Positions 34,380 to 43,780 are shown, numbered from the stretch's first letter. The stretch is DNA of 64,000 bases from Parvibaculum sp039680535 (GCF_039680535.1 NZ_JBDKSS010000013.1:124001-188000), one strand, 5' to 3'. The notes: a model not told the origin generated them from the letters alone. Program-made: numbers and translations.

Positions 34380-35107
34380 CGCTCGCTTGTTTTCGAAATT
34401 ACATGCATCGCTTGTCGACGCGCCGCTTGGCTTAAGGAGTTGCTTTCCCGGGCCTATTCATTTTGCGCAACACCAAGCGGCCCAAATCGGATTCAAGTGC
34501 AACACAATTCCCGCGGAATATGAAGCGCCTTTTTTGCAATTCGAAAGGATTTGATGGGCGGTTACCAGAATGTCAGTAAACTGAATAGTTCACTATATAA
34601 GTAATTGCGGAGTCTACTTTCGAGACGACCACCTTTGGGGTGGAGCCGAATGCATTCTGCGCTTCCGCCAGCACGTCGATCACCCCCCCCCTGAATAGGG
34701 GAGTGAACTTTTCAGTTTTCTGTGCGTGAGCCGGTGACATTCAGATCGGAAGATGTTGCGCGATCTTCGTTCAAAGGTGATGCATCGGTCGTTGGCCGCA
34801 TGCATGTCCGCGCGTTAGCCTAACTTAACAAAATTGGACCGAAGTTTTTGGGACAAGTTGCAAGGAGGTCGCCGCATGCGGTGGTCCGCACTACGCAATT
34901 CTGTCGCGACTGCTGGCGGTTCAGCTTCTCCGCGTCTCTTGGGATTTTCGCGAGAGAAGTGTGCGAATGGCTTGGCGTATGGTTTGCCCAAACACGCGCC
35001 AGGTTGGACGTGGCAGCCGGCCATTCGGCCCCCGCCCTTGTCGGCTGCCACGTTCGTCATCCCAACATCAGCTTCCACCTCAGAGCATGCGATCTCTTGA
35101 GAGTCGC
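34380..35107. other. Long intergenic region (no supported gene)
   Basis: About 730 bases, markedly less GC-rich at 34440-34620. It holds an AT-rich promoter-like stretch (CACTATATAAGTAATT, 34591-34606) and a C-run with a small CCCCT/AGGGG hairpin (34685-34701). It also has one short open frame with a good ribosome site, listed separately. No RNA gene or mobile element was recognised. Confidence 0.5.
34876..35100 (+). CDS. Possible small ORF of 74 residues (doubtful)
   Basis: ATG 34876 is preceded by AAGGAGG (34862-34868) at seven bases, a textbook ribosome site. The product (MRWSALRNSVATAGG...) has no signal peptide, motif or recognised family, and its composition looks non-coding. Listed only because of the ribosome site. 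Confidence 0.2.
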   Translation: MRWSALRNSVATAGGSASPRLLGFSREKCANGLAYGLPKHAPGWTWQPAIRPPPLSAATFVIPTSASTSEHAIS

Positions 35108-35146
35108 AAAAAGCAACAGAGGCACTGCCTGGAAAGCAATGCCTCT
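35108..35146 (-). terminator. Terminator of the tandem-HTH gene
   Basis: On the minus strand AGAGGCA-TTGC pairs with GCAG-TGCCTCT (35118-35146, one mismatch, seven-base loop), followed by GTTGCTTTTT. It lies 73 bases after the stop codon. Confidence 0.65.
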
Positions 35147-35218
35147 ATCGTGTGTGCTCAGAATGCGGAATTCGCCGGATCAGCAGGACGGCGGGCGGAC
35201 GAAGCGAAGCGCAACGCG

Positions 35219-35551
35219 CTAGCGTGCGCGACCGATCAGATGCTTGTAGCGCCGATAGAAGGTGGTGCGGCCGATGCCCATCATCCGCGCGGCGAGACTG
35301 ACATTCTCGTTGCTTTGCTCAAGAGCGAGCGCCGCATACTCGGCGTCGATTTCGTCGAGCGTCCGCACAGGCAGCTTTGTGTCTATGGTCGGAGGCGGTG
35401 CGACGTCCGCAAAGCGGCGATAAAACGTCGATCTGCCGATGCCTAGCGCCTTGGCGGCCATGCTGACGTTGCCGCCATTTTTGGCCAGAGCGGACGCGAC
35501 ATATTCGGCTTTGATTTCGTCGAGCGGGCGGAGATGTCTTGCAGCGTTCAT
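35219..35551 (-). CDS. Small DNA-binding protein with two tandem Fis-type HTH units
   Basis: 110 residues from ATG 35551; TTG 35641 is a longer alternative. The protein is two copies of an HTH_8 (Fis/NtrC C-terminal) unit. Copy one is LDEIKAEYVASALAKNGGNV followed by SMAAKALGIGRSTFYRRF. Copy two is LDEIDAEYAALALEQSNENV followed by SLAARMMGIGRTTFYRRY. No AAA+ or receiver domain is present. The two copies could let one chain contact both half-sites of a palindrome. It sits beside the two-component cluster; targets unknown. Confidence 0.85.
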   Translation of the reverse strand: MNAARHLRPLDEIKAEYVASALAKNGGNVSMAAKALGIGRSTFYRRFADVAPPPTIDTKLPVRTLDEIDAEYAALALEQSNENVSLAARMMGIGRTTFYRRYKHLIGRAR

Positions 35552-35843
35552 GGCAGTTTTTATGTCTTTGCGAGAGGTGCAAGTGATGCCAGGCGAGAGC
35601 CTTATGCTTAACGGTATGTTTGCAGGCAAAGACCGAAACAAAAATGGGGAGCTGTTCCATTCCGATTGAACGAGTTTTCACACTGCACATATCGGCGCGT
35701 CACTTCGCGACGGGATCCTGCGCATCCGGGAAAGCGGTCATTTCAGTGATGTAAGTAAAGTTGCCGTATCTTGGCCGATATGGGCTTGCACCGGCTTCGC
35801 TTCGATGCGCTATAAGGATGGTAGTGAATCCCGAGAAATGCGC

Positions 35844-37370
35844 ATGTCCCAATCATTCTATGCCTTGATCGAAGAGTCCTTTCCCGCCGATCGCGATCGG
35901 CTTGCCATCGAAGTGGCGGACCGGGGCGCCGGGCGATCACAATGGACGTTTTCCGAGCTTTCCGCCGACGTGGCCCGAGCCGCGAGCCTCCTTGCCGATC
36001 TCGGTCTGGAGAAGGGCGATCGCGTCGCCCTGCAGGCGGAGAAGTCGCCCGAGGCATTGATTCTGTACCTCGCCTGCCTTCGCGGCGGCTATGTGTTCCT
36101 GCCCATGAACACGGCCTATCGAACCGATGAGGTCGACTATCTGGTTGGCAACGCGGAGCCGTCGCTCATTGTCTGTGACCCCGCCCGCGAAGGCGAGATG
36201 CGCGCGATCGCGGAGCGCCATGGGACGGCATTTGTGCTCACCCTGGATGCCCAGGGACAAGGCAGCTTTACCGAGGAGGCAGCGGCCGTTCGGCCTTCGA
36301 GGCCCGTTGCGCCATGTGCCTCGACAGATCTCGCCGCGATACTCTACACGTCGGGCACGACCGGAAAGCCGAAGGGCGCGATGCTGAGCCATGGCAATCT
36401 CGCGTCGAACGGCCTCGCGTTACGGGAAGCATGGAGCTTCAGTGCGGAAGACACGTTGCTCCACGCCTTGCCGATCTTCCACGCACATGGCCTCTTCGTT
36501 GCCTGTCATTGTGCCCTTCTGTCAGGCGCGCGCATGATCTGGCTCGGCAAGTTCGATCGCGCCGAGGTGATGCGGCAGTTGCCCCGCGCGACCGTCTTCA
36601 TGGGTGTGCCCACTTTCTACGTGCGGCTGCTCGACGGGGAGGATTTCAACGCGCCGCTCGTCGCACATATGCGCCTGTTCACAAGCGGATCGGCTCCGCT
36701 GCTCACCGAAACATTCGACGAGTTCAGAGCGCGGACCGGCATGGCCATTCTGGAGCGCTACGGCATGACCGAGACGGGGATGAACACATCGAACCCGTAT
36801 GATGGCGAGCGGCGTGCGGGCACGGTCGGCTTCCCGCTTCCCGGCGTCGAGGTGCGTGTCATGAGCGACGAGGGGCAGGAGCTTGCGCGGGACGAGGTTG
36901 GCGGGCTTCAGGTGCGCGGCCCGAATGTATTCGGCGGCTATTGGCGTATGCCTGAGAAAACCGCCGAGGAATTCGCCGACGGAGGCTGGTTCAAGACGGG
37001 CGACGTCGCGAAGATCGATGCCGATGGCTATGTGCATCTCGTCGGCCGCGCGAAGGATCTCATCATTTCAGGCGGCTACAACGTCTATCCGAAGGAAATC
37101 GAAACGCTGATCGATGAAATGCCGGAGGTCGACGAATCGGCCATCGTCGGCGTTGCGCATCGTGACTTCGGCGAGGCCGGCGTCGCGGTGGTGGTTCTGC
37201 GCAAAGGCAAGCTGCTGGACGAGCCAACGCTGATTGCCCGTCTCAAGGACAAGATCGCGAATTACAAGGTTCCGAAGCGCGCCTATTTTGTCGAGACGCT
37301 GCCGCGAAACACCATGGGCAAAGTGCAGAAGAATCTGCTGCGCGAGATCTATCGCGACGCCTGTCGCTAG
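35844..37370 (+). CDS. matB: Malonyl-CoA synthetase
   Basis: About 508 residues. Acyl-adenylating enzyme that activates malonate to malonyl-CoA. The P-loop-like ILYTSGTTGKPKGAMLSHGN, A5 motif ERYGMTETGMNTSNPYDGER and hinge GRAKDLIISGGYNVYPKEIE are intact, as is the catalytic lysine in NTMGKVQKN. The block MTETxMNTSNPYDGxR and the overall layout match Rhodopseudomonas MatB from memory. ATG 35838 and 35805 are alternative starts. No malonyl-CoA decarboxylase is adjacent. Its 3' end overlaps the convergent regulator by four bases. Confidence 0.92.
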   Translation: MSQSFYALIEESFPADRDRLAIEVADRGAGRSQWTFSELSADVARAASLLADLGLEKGDRVALQAEKSPEALILYLACLRGGYVFLPMNTAYRTDEVDYLVGNAEPSLIVCDPAREGEMRAIAERHGTAFVLTLDAQGQGSFTEEAAAVRPSRPVAPCASTDLAAILYTSGTTGKPKGAMLSHGNLASNGLALREAWSFSAEDTLLHALPIFHAHGLFVACHCALLSGARMIWLGKFDRAEVMRQLPRATVFMGVPTFYVRLLDGEDFNAPLVAHMRLFTSGSAPLLTETFDEFRARTGMAILERYGMTETGMNTSNPYDGERRAGTVGFPLPGVEVRVMSDEGQELARDEVGGLQVRGPNVFGGYWRMPEKTAEEFADGGWFKTGDVAKIDADGYVHLVGRAKDLIISGGYNVYPKEIETLIDEMPEVDESAIVGVAHRDFGEAGVAVVVLRKGKLLDEPTLIARLKDKIANYKVPKRAYFVETLPRNTMGKVQKNLLREIYRDACR

Positions 37371-37906
37371 GAGGCCGGGATCATATCGGCCTGGCGCTTC
37401 CTTTGCGTCGGCTCCTTTGTACGCCGGCGGCGATCGGGGCCGACGAATCTCTCGCTGCGAACCAGCGCTCTGGGATTCTTGACGGCCGAAGAGATGCGCG
37501 TCATCAGCTGCGATGCCGAGAACGGCTTCGAAAGCACCTCGGTGACGCCTGCATCCCGCGCTGCGATGATGACCCGCTGATGCGGCACTTCGGTCAGATA
37601 GATGATGGGCAGTTCGTTGGGCAGCTGGGCGGCGGCCGTGCGAATGGTGCGCACCAGAGAGAGTCCGTCATGCGGCGGCTTCAACTCGTCGATGACCGCA
37701 ACGCTGATCTTCTGGTTCGCAAGGATGAAAAGGGCATCCGCCGCATCGCGCGCCGCGTGAATCTTGCCGACGCCGAATGACTTCAGGATGCCACAGACCA
37801 CGCCGACCAGATGCGGCGTATCCTCGAGCACGAGCACGGAAAGGCCGGCATAGGTCGCCGGATCTGGCTTGCAGATGGGTTGGGCTGGAGCTTTGCGTGT
37901 GTGCAT
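37367..37906 (-). CDS. Response regulator with basic C-terminal tail
   Basis: 179 residues. The receiver domain (about 20-145) has VLVLEDTPHLV, phosphoacceptor in VAVIDELKPPHDG, YLTEV and LSKPFSASQL. The tail, ERFVGPDRRRRTKEP, is a basic FxGPDRR motif that recurs in alphaproteobacterial receiver proteins. No DNA-binding domain. It lies 71 bases downstream of the glycosyltransferase gene on the same strand, so the two may be co-expressed. Confidence 0.88.
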   Translation of the reverse strand: MHTRKAPAQPICKPDPATYAGLSVLVLEDTPHLVGVVCGILKSFGVGKIHAARDAADALFILANQKISVAVIDELKPPHDGLSLVRTIRTAAAQLPNELPIIYLTEVPHQRVIIAARDAGVTEVLSKPFSASQLMTRISSAVKNPRALVRSERFVGPDRRRRTKEPTQRKRQADMIPAS

Positions 37907-37977
37907 CTTGCGGGAACCGATCGTCGAATTCGCCCATCACAATGCCTTGAAAGCCTTAGCAATCGGTTAGTAAGAGG

Positions 37978-39945
37978 TCACGAGCTCGGCCCCTCGTCCG
38001 GCTTGTGCCGGGCTTTCATCAATTGCGCCTCGGTAAGGCGGCTCAATCCGTGATCGGTTTTTTCCCAGTGAAAAGGTCTGAGGACGAACTGGAGCAGCGC
38101 TTTGTAAGCTCCGGCGGAGATGAGCAGCCAGTAGGCGGGCATCATCAGCGTTTCGAGCACCAGCGGCTTCAATCCCCGCGTAGCCGTGGCCGCCATGCCC
38201 GCGAGCATCGTGGTCCCGAAGCCTGAGACGAGCACCGCCACGTTGAAGGCGGTGACAGGCATATTTTCCAGAAAGTCGTGGGGTTGGCGCCCCGATGCGA
38301 TGGAATAGAAGGCGGCGAGGTAAAATAGCGGATGGACGAGGCTCGACAGTGAAAAGCCGCCGATGACGATCTGGAAGCCTATAAAGCCCCTGAGGCCCAG
38401 GGCGCGATAGAGGGTAAGGGGACGCCGCATCCGCACGAAATAGGTCTGCAGCCAGCCCTTGATCCAGCGCGACCGCTGCCGGAGCCAGTTGTTCAACTCG
38501 CAATTCGCCTCTTCCTGCGTCGTGGAGCGAATGATGCCGGTTCTGAGCCCGAGCAGCGCAAAGCGCATGCCGAGGTCGGCATCCTCGGTGACGTTGTAAG
38601 GATCCCATGCACCTGCCTCCTTCAACAGGCTCGTCCTGAAATGCGTGGACGTGCCGCCCAGCGGAACCGGCATGCCCAGCTTGGCGAGCGTCGGCAGCAG
38701 CAGATCGAAGAAGGAGGAATATTCGATGGCGAACTGGCGGGTCAGCCAGTTTTCCGACCAGTTGTAATAGTTGAGCTGCGCTTGCACGCAGGCGAGTTTC
38801 GGATCGCCGAGTCTGAATGCGGCGACCGCTCGCTTGAGCTGGTCGGGCGCGGGGATATCCTCGGCGTCATAGACGACGACGAACTCTCCCCGCGCGAAGG
38901 GAAGCACATAATTGCAGGCCTTTGGCTTGGTGAGCGGCAGACTGTAGGGTACACGGATGAGATCGAAATTTCCGGGAAGCTGCAGCCGCACCGCTGCGTC
39001 ATAGGTTGCCGCGTCGCTTTCTTCAAAGACCAGTTTGATGTCCAGACGCGAGGAGGGGTAATCCAGTTTCCGCAGAGCATCGACGAGGATCGGAAGCACC
39101 GCCGCTTCCCGAAAGAGCGGCACGATGACGGTGTAGTCGGGCAAGTCGGCTTCCGTCATCTCGCCTGCGCGTTCGAAGGCGAGTTCCTCCGGAGTGGGGC
39201 CCGCGACGATGCCGACGAAGATTGACAGAAAGCGTAGGCCCGCCACCGCAAGGAAGCAGAAGCCAAGAACCATGTTGAGCAGCAGCAGAGTGGCGGTTGG
39301 CGCCACCGCGACGGCGAGCACAAGGAAGAAGACGCCGGCGCACATGAGCCTCAGCTGTCCGATGCTCATGCGCTGGCTTGCGGAGCTTTCAGGCGTATTG
39401 CTCGCGAGCTCGAGCCGGGCCTTGTCATCCAGTTCCTTGCGGAAGCGCTCTCGCAGCGCATGGTCGATGTCGAGACCCGTGGCGATATGAATGGGGCAGG
39501 GCTTGCCCTCAAGCGCTTCGACGATCGGCCGCGCCCGGTCGGGGTCTGCGGCGACATAGACGGGCTCGCGGCGAACCCATCGCCAGGGCATGCAGCGACC
39601 AACGATATAGGACTCGAGCAGGGTCGCGTTGGCGAGTGTCGGATCGGCGGGCTCCGATCCGAGATCGACGAAGCGCAGGCCTCTCTGTGCGGCAACGAGC
39701 TTCGCAAGATCGGCCCCCTTTGCCTTGCCGAGACTGACCATGATCTCGCCAAGCCGGGAGCCCCATCGCTTCTGCAGGGTAAGCAGGCGCTGGACGCCTT
39801 CACGTCCGATCAGCCCGGCCTCGACCGCCAGTTCGCCGATAAGGGGCCGGCGTCCCATTTGGGGCGGGTTCGTCTCTTCGGCGCCGTGCAGAAAGCGTGC
39901 GGCTCCCTCGGCCAGCCCCGGGCCGTAATCGTCGCGGTTGTCCAT
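37978..39945 (-). CDS. Membrane glycosyltransferase (GT2) with N-terminal MshEN-like domain
   Basis: 655 residues. Residues about 30-175 resemble the MshEN/GspE N-terminal domain, with two successive motifs: LIGELAVEAGLIGREGVQRL then LTLQ, and RLGEIMVSLGKAKGADLAKL then VAAQ. A pair of membrane helices (about 195-245) precedes a family 2 catalytic domain with YDAEDIPAPDQL, ITEDADLG-like NVTEDADLGMR and QRSRWIKGW (QxxRW). Several C-terminal membrane helices follow. It is a processive polysaccharide synthase type like XagB or NfrB. The MshEN part suggests allosteric c-di-GMP control. GTGGGGG lies before the ATG. Confidence 0.9.
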   Translation of the reverse strand: MDNRDDYGPGLAEGAARFLHGAEETNPPQMGRRPLIGELAVEAGLIGREGVQRLLTLQKRWGSRLGEIMVSLGKAKGADLAKLVAAQRGLRFVDLGSEPADPTLANATLLESYIVGRCMPWRWVRREPVYVAADPDRARPIVEALEGKPCPIHIATGLDIDHALRERFRKELDDKARLELASNTPESSASQRMSIGQLRLMCAGVFFLVLAVAVAPTATLLLLNMVLGFCFLAVAGLRFLSIFVGIVAGPTPEELAFERAGEMTEADLPDYTVIVPLFREAAVLPILVDALRKLDYPSSRLDIKLVFEESDAATYDAAVRLQLPGNFDLIRVPYSLPLTKPKACNYVLPFARGEFVVVYDAEDIPAPDQLKRAVAAFRLGDPKLACVQAQLNYYNWSENWLTRQFAIEYSSFFDLLLPTLAKLGMPVPLGGTSTHFRTSLLKEAGAWDPYNVTEDADLGMRFALLGLRTGIIRSTTQEEANCELNNWLRQRSRWIKGWLQTYFVRMRRPLTLYRALGLRGFIGFQIVIGGFSLSSLVHPLFYLAAFYSIASGRQPHDFLENMPVTAFNVAVLVSGFGTTMLAGMAATATRGLKPLVLETLMMPAYWLLISAGAYKALLQFVLRPFHWEKTDHGLSRLTEAQLMKARHKPDEGPSS

Positions 39946-40068
39946 TGGGCCCCCACCCCGTCGAAACCTCGCCCGTGGGGGAAGCTCGAGACAAATTGAA
40001 CCGGAAGCCTCATGATAAAGTCATAATTTCACCATAGAAATAGATAGAAGCGTCTAGTCGATCCGGGC

Positions 40069-41082
40069 ATGGGCCTTGCTGTCATTCTGGCGGGCGCGCT
40101 GGAGCGTCCCCGATTGGCACCGCGCGCCGCGATGTCCGTCCCGCTCCAGCACGCGTTCTTGCGTTGGCGGGGTTTCATGCGGGCCGTGCTCGTCTTCAAT
40201 CTGGTAGCGATCGTCATTCTGGCCGGGGCACTCGGGCGGATGTATGAGGGTGCGCCGCTGCCTTGGGCCGTCTCCAAAGCTGCCGCGGTGTCCGCCGTTC
40301 AGCCCGCTCCGCCGGTGGCTCGCGAGGTTCCGCAGCCGGGTACTGCATTAGCGCCGGCCGAGCAGCCGCCCCTCCGCATCCTGACGGAAGGCGATTACCC
40401 CCCTTTCAACTATCGTGGTCCCGACGGCCGCCTGACCGGCTTTGACATCGATCTGGCCCGCGCCCTCTGCGAGCGGATGAAGCGGGCCTGCCGTTTCGAG
40501 ACCCATGGCTGGCCGAGCCTCATTCCGCTGCTTCAGCGAGGCGAGGGCGATGCGGTGATGGCGTCGATGCTGATCCCGTCGCCGGGCCGGGCCTCAGTAG
40601 CCGAAGACGCGGCGGTTATCTTCACCCGGCGCTATTACTCGACGCCTGGACACTTCATGGCGCGGAAGAGTGGCGCGGCGATGTCGGCAAGTGCTGCGAG
40701 CCTTGCAGGCAAGCGCATCGCCGTACAGTCGGGATCGATCCACGAGGCATTTCTCAAACAGCGATTTCCGGGCGTCGTCATCCTTGGCGCTGCGTCGATG
40801 GAAGATGCGGAGAAGATGCTGGTGGAGGCGCGTGCTGACATGCTCTTCGCCGACCGCAACGCATTGCTTCGATGGTTGAAGGTCGATCGCGAAGGGGCCT
40901 GTTGCCAGATGATAGGGGCCGACTATTCGGACCCGGAATTCTTTGGGGCCGGCGCCGGCATTGCCTTGCGCGCGTCGGAGAAGGATTTGCGGGACGCGTT
41001 CGAAGTTGCGTTACAAGCTGCATTCGATGATGGCTCGTATGCCGCAATCAGCCGCCGGTATTTTGACCAGAATATCCGATAG
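40069..41082 (+). CDS. Substrate-binding protein (SBP_bac_3), N-terminally anchored
   Basis: 337 residues. A hydrophobic segment at about 37-56 (MRAVLVFNLVAIVILAGALG) is a signal anchor; a Pro/Ala linker follows. Residues about 100-335 form a type 3 periplasmic binding domain: ILTEGDYPPFNYRGPDGRLT, FDIDLARALCERM and RIAVQSGSIHEAFLKQRFPG. It is amino-acid-binding-like, and no permease or ATPase is adjacent. ATG 40177 would give a shorter protein starting at the membrane segment. A sensory or scavenging role is possible. Confidence 0.85.
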   Translation: MGLAVILAGALERPRLAPRAAMSVPLQHAFLRWRGFMRAVLVFNLVAIVILAGALGRMYEGAPLPWAVSKAAAVSAVQPAPPVAREVPQPGTALAPAEQPPLRILTEGDYPPFNYRGPDGRLTGFDIDLARALCERMKRACRFETHGWPSLIPLLQRGEGDAVMASMLIPSPGRASVAEDAAVIFTRRYYSTPGHFMARKSGAAMSASAASLAGKRIAVQSGSIHEAFLKQRFPGVVILGAASMEDAEKMLVEARADMLFADRNALLRWLKVDREGACCQMIGADYSDPEFFGAGAGIALRASEKDLRDAFEVALQAAFDDGSYAAISRRYFDQNIR

Positions 41083-41084
41083 GA

Positions 41085-41621
41085 TCAGGGCTTCTCGGAA
41101 GACGCCATGAGGTCGCGCGGCCTGCCGAAAAAGACGGTGCGGCCCTTGCCTTCCTTCACGCCCTTCCAGTCGTCGATGTCGAATTCAAAGACAATGAAGC
41201 CGCCAGTCGGAACGCCATTCGCCACCCGGAGGGCGACTTCCTCATCGGGATCTTCTGCCAGTCCCATGGCAAGAAGGACAAGTCCCGGATTATGCGCCAC
41301 GACGAGCAGGGTCTTGGCGTCGGCAGGCGCCTGATGAATTTCATCGAGCATGACATCGGGCATCGCGTGGTAGAGCTCGTCGCGAAAGACGACCGGTACG
41401 TCGGCCGGGAGCAGCGCATGCAGCGGCTCGAAGGTCTCTCTTGCGCGCCTCGCGGTCGAGCAGAGCACCGCATCGGGCTTGTATTCGGATGAGGAAATAT
41501 ACTTCGCCATGAACCTTGCGGCCTTGATGCCGCGCGGGTTCAATGCGCGCTCGAAGTCGTCCTTCGCAGGATCGCTCCAGTCCGATTTCGCATGGCGCAT
41601 CAGGCAAAGACGTTTCATCAA
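41085..41621 (-). CDS. SixA-type histidine phosphatase
   Basis: 178 residues of the phosphoglycerate-mutase-like family. The catalytic RHG motif is CLMRHAKSDW, with supporting residues in CSTARRARETFEPL and the second histidine in VVAHNPGL. SixA removes phosphate from histidine phosphotransfer domains in E. coli; here the substrate is unknown. Its ATG overlaps the stop of the sterol desaturase gene (ATGA), so the two are translationally coupled. Confidence 0.9.
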   Translation of the reverse strand: MMKRLCLMRHAKSDWSDPAKDDFERALNPRGIKAARFMAKYISSSEYKPDAVLCSTARRARETFEPLHALLPADVPVVFRDELYHAMPDVMLDEIHQAPADAKTLLVVAHNPGLVLLAMGLAEDPDEEVALRVANGVPTGGFIVFEFDIDDWKGVKEGKGRTVFFGRPRDLMASSEKP

Positions 41622-42466
41622 GCATTCTCCCGGCGTTGTTCGCCTGACGCCTCGTTCGGGCGGGCGCCGCCGAGGAAAGGTAGGGCGAGACTCCAGAAAA
41701 GTCTCGTCGGTTCCGTGCCTTTATAGGCATCGAGCCCGATCCGCAAATTTTCCGCACCGCCGCACGGCGCGTCGCAATAGGTACGGAAGAGGCGGTCCCA
41801 AACCGACAGGTTGAAGCCGAAATTCATGTTGTGCTCGTCCCCGCGCACCGAATGGTGGATGCGATGCATGTCGGGCGTCACGATGACGCGACGTAACATC
41901 CGCTCGATCCGGGGTGGCAGCGCGACGTTCGAGTGATTGAACATCGCCATGGCGTTGAGCGTCACTTCGAAGACAAGCACGGCGACGGGGGGAGCGCCGA
42001 GGGCAGCGACGGCTGCCATCTTGATTCCCATACTCACGAGAATCTCGATCGGATGAAAGCGCACCGCCGTCGTGACGTCGATTTCGGGATCCGCATGATG
42101 GACCCGGTGCATGCGCCAGAAGAGCGGGACATGGTGGAAAATCGCATGTTGGGCATAGATCAGCAGATCGAGCGCCAGCAGCGAGAGCGGCAGGGAAAGG
42201 AAGAGCGGCACCGCGAACTGATTGAACAATCCGACCTCCCGAGCCTCGCACCATATGGCGACGCCCATGGCGGCGGCAGGGGCGACAATCCGGACAGCAA
42301 GTGTGCCTGCAAGGCTGAGCCCGAGATTGGTTCGCCACCGGATGAGGCGGGGCAGCGCGGATATGCGCCAGGGCGACGCGACTTCCCACGCCGCGAGGAG
42401 CGCCAGCAATCCGCCGAAAAAGGCGAACCTGATCGTCATCTCTTGGGAGAGGAGAAAGCTTTGCAT
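41618..42466 (-). CDS. Sterol desaturase / fatty acid hydroxylase family protein
   Basis: 282 residues with four or five membrane helices. The di-iron histidine motifs are present: HAIFHH, HRVHHAD and, further on, HRIHHSV. These enzymes hydroxylate or desaturate lipids, and several bacterial members act on hopanoids, ornithine lipids or carotenoids; the substrate is not determinable here. Coupled to the SixA-like gene downstream. Confidence 0.9.
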   Translation of the reverse strand: MQSFLLSQEMTIRFAFFGGLLALLAAWEVASPWRISALPRLIRWRTNLGLSLAGTLAVRIVAPAAAMGVAIWCEAREVGLFNQFAVPLFLSLPLSLLALDLLIYAQHAIFHHVPLFWRMHRVHHADPEIDVTTAVRFHPIEILVSMGIKMAAVAALGAPPVAVLVFEVTLNAMAMFNHSNVALPPRIERMLRRVIVTPDMHRIHHSVRGDEHNMNFGFNLSVWDRLFRTYCDAPCGGAENLRIGLDAYKGTEPTRLFWSLALPFLGGARPNEASGEQRRENA

Positions 42467-42612
42467 CCTGGCCTCGGTGCCTCGCGCGCGGCTGGTAGGC
42501 GGCGACTATAGATCGGCCCGTCGATTAGCGAAAATCCCTCCCGTGGACGCCAGACGAGGCTGGAGGGTCTACGCCGGGCGCCCCGCCTCGGATACAATCC
42601 ACGGAAAAAGGC

Positions 42613-43347
42613 ATGCGCATTGTAAGGCGGGTGGCGGGGATCATGTCGATAGCGAAGTATTTTCTGGGCAGTCTCCTGGCGCTGCCCATGTTCGGGCTTG
42701 TGTCCGTGCAGGCGGAGCCGGTGGGCGATGAAACCTTTGAGGGCTCTCTGACCTGCTCCGCGCCGGCCGGGGCCGCAGAGGACGGCCGATTGTCCTGCAA
42801 GGCCTTCATCAATCCGGGATTGCCCGAAATCGATCTTGCGCTCGTCTTGCAGGACAAAGACGCGAGCGGCGCGCGCGTGCTCGATCGGATTGAGCTTCGA
42901 CGTGGCGGCAATGCAGCGCCCTTTCAGGTACTCAAGGGAATTGCACTACACGTTCCCGCCGGCGTGGAGAAAGGCGGCGTCGAAATGGTCGACGTCAATT
43001 TCGACGGCTATTTCGATCTGCGTATGCGCCGCGCCAATGCCGATGGCGGGGCCCTATACCAGAACTGGGTCTGGTCGAAGGAACAAGGCGCCTTCATCGA
43101 TATCCCCGAGCTCGACGCGATCGTCTCGCCGGAATTCTATGCTGAAGATCAGGAGATTGCGAGCCGCTGGAAGCGCGGCGCGAGTGAGCGGGGTTCGGAC
43201 ACTTATTCCTATGACGGACAAATTCCGCTGCTTGTCCATCGCGAGATCGACCAGCTCTCCGCCGGTGGCGCATGCGGGCGCATCTTCTATGACCGCATCG
43301 ACGATGAACTGAAGAAAACGGGCAGCGGTGCCTGCGATAATGAGTAA
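42613..43347 (+). CDS. Secreted protein, XAC2610-like
   Basis: 244 residues with a signal peptide (cleavage near VQAEP). The core VEMVDVNFDGYFDLRMRRAN, followed by ADGG, resembles the calcium-loop-like repeat of XAC2610-related or FG-GAP-like proteins. The pattern continues with YQNWVWSKEQGAFI. Cysteines at both ends could form a disulfide. ATG 42643 is an alternative start. Divergent from the sterol desaturase gene. Function unknown. Confidence 0.7.
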   Translation: MRIVRRVAGIMSIAKYFLGSLLALPMFGLVSVQAEPVGDETFEGSLTCSAPAGAAEDGRLSCKAFINPGLPEIDLALVLQDKDASGARVLDRIELRRGGNAAPFQVLKGIALHVPAGVEKGGVEMVDVNFDGYFDLRMRRANADGGALYQNWVWSKEQGAFIDIPELDAIVSPEFYAEDQEIASRWKRGASERGSDTYSYDGQIPLLVHREIDQLSAGGACGRIFYDRIDDELKKTGSGACDNE

Positions 43348-43496
43348 GCGTCACTGACCATTTGGCGCGCAGGCGTTAATCGCAATTAGGAAACAGATTG
43401 TTCTCGATCAAGGACTGGAACTATTGCCCTGCTGCATCGATATACCTCTGCACCGGAGACACAAGGAAGTGCCTCACGAACATAAGGAGGTTGGAA

Positions 43497-43769
43497 ATGA
43501 ACACTCGGGCAATTGCACTTATCGGTTCCCTGGCCCTTTCAGCGATTGGGGCATCGTCGGCTTTCGCCGCCGGCACCGTGGCTGCGAGTCCGTCCGTCGT
43601 CGCATCGTTTCAGGACAATGCGGAGCGGCAGTTCGGCACCTATCATGGCGGCAAGATTGCCGTGAGCTGGTTCCCCGCGGAGGAGCGTGGCCTCGCGGCG
43701 CAGCTCGATCAGAACCATGACGGCTATCTCGATCTGCACGAATATAAGGCAGGCAGGATTTCTGGCTGA
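43497..43769 (+). CDS. Small secreted EF-hand protein
   Basis: 90 residues from ATG 43497, supported by AAGGAGG upstream. A signal peptide ends at AFA. The C-terminus has one EF-hand loop, DQNHDGYLDLHEY, with the expected Asp/Asn/Asp/Tyr/Asp/Glu ligand positions. Probably periplasmic and calcium-binding. No partner gene identified. Confidence 0.8.
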   Translation: MNTRAIALIGSLALSAIGASSAFAAGTVAASPSVVASFQDNAERQFGTYHGGKIAVSWFPAEERGLAAQLDQNHDGYLDLHEYKAGRISG

Positions 43770-43780
43770 AATTTGTGCGT

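Noticed and set aside
34685..34701. C-run with CCCCT/AGGGG hairpin as a terminator
   Set aside because: The stem is only five pairs, the following sequence is not a T-run, and no gene ends nearby on that strand.
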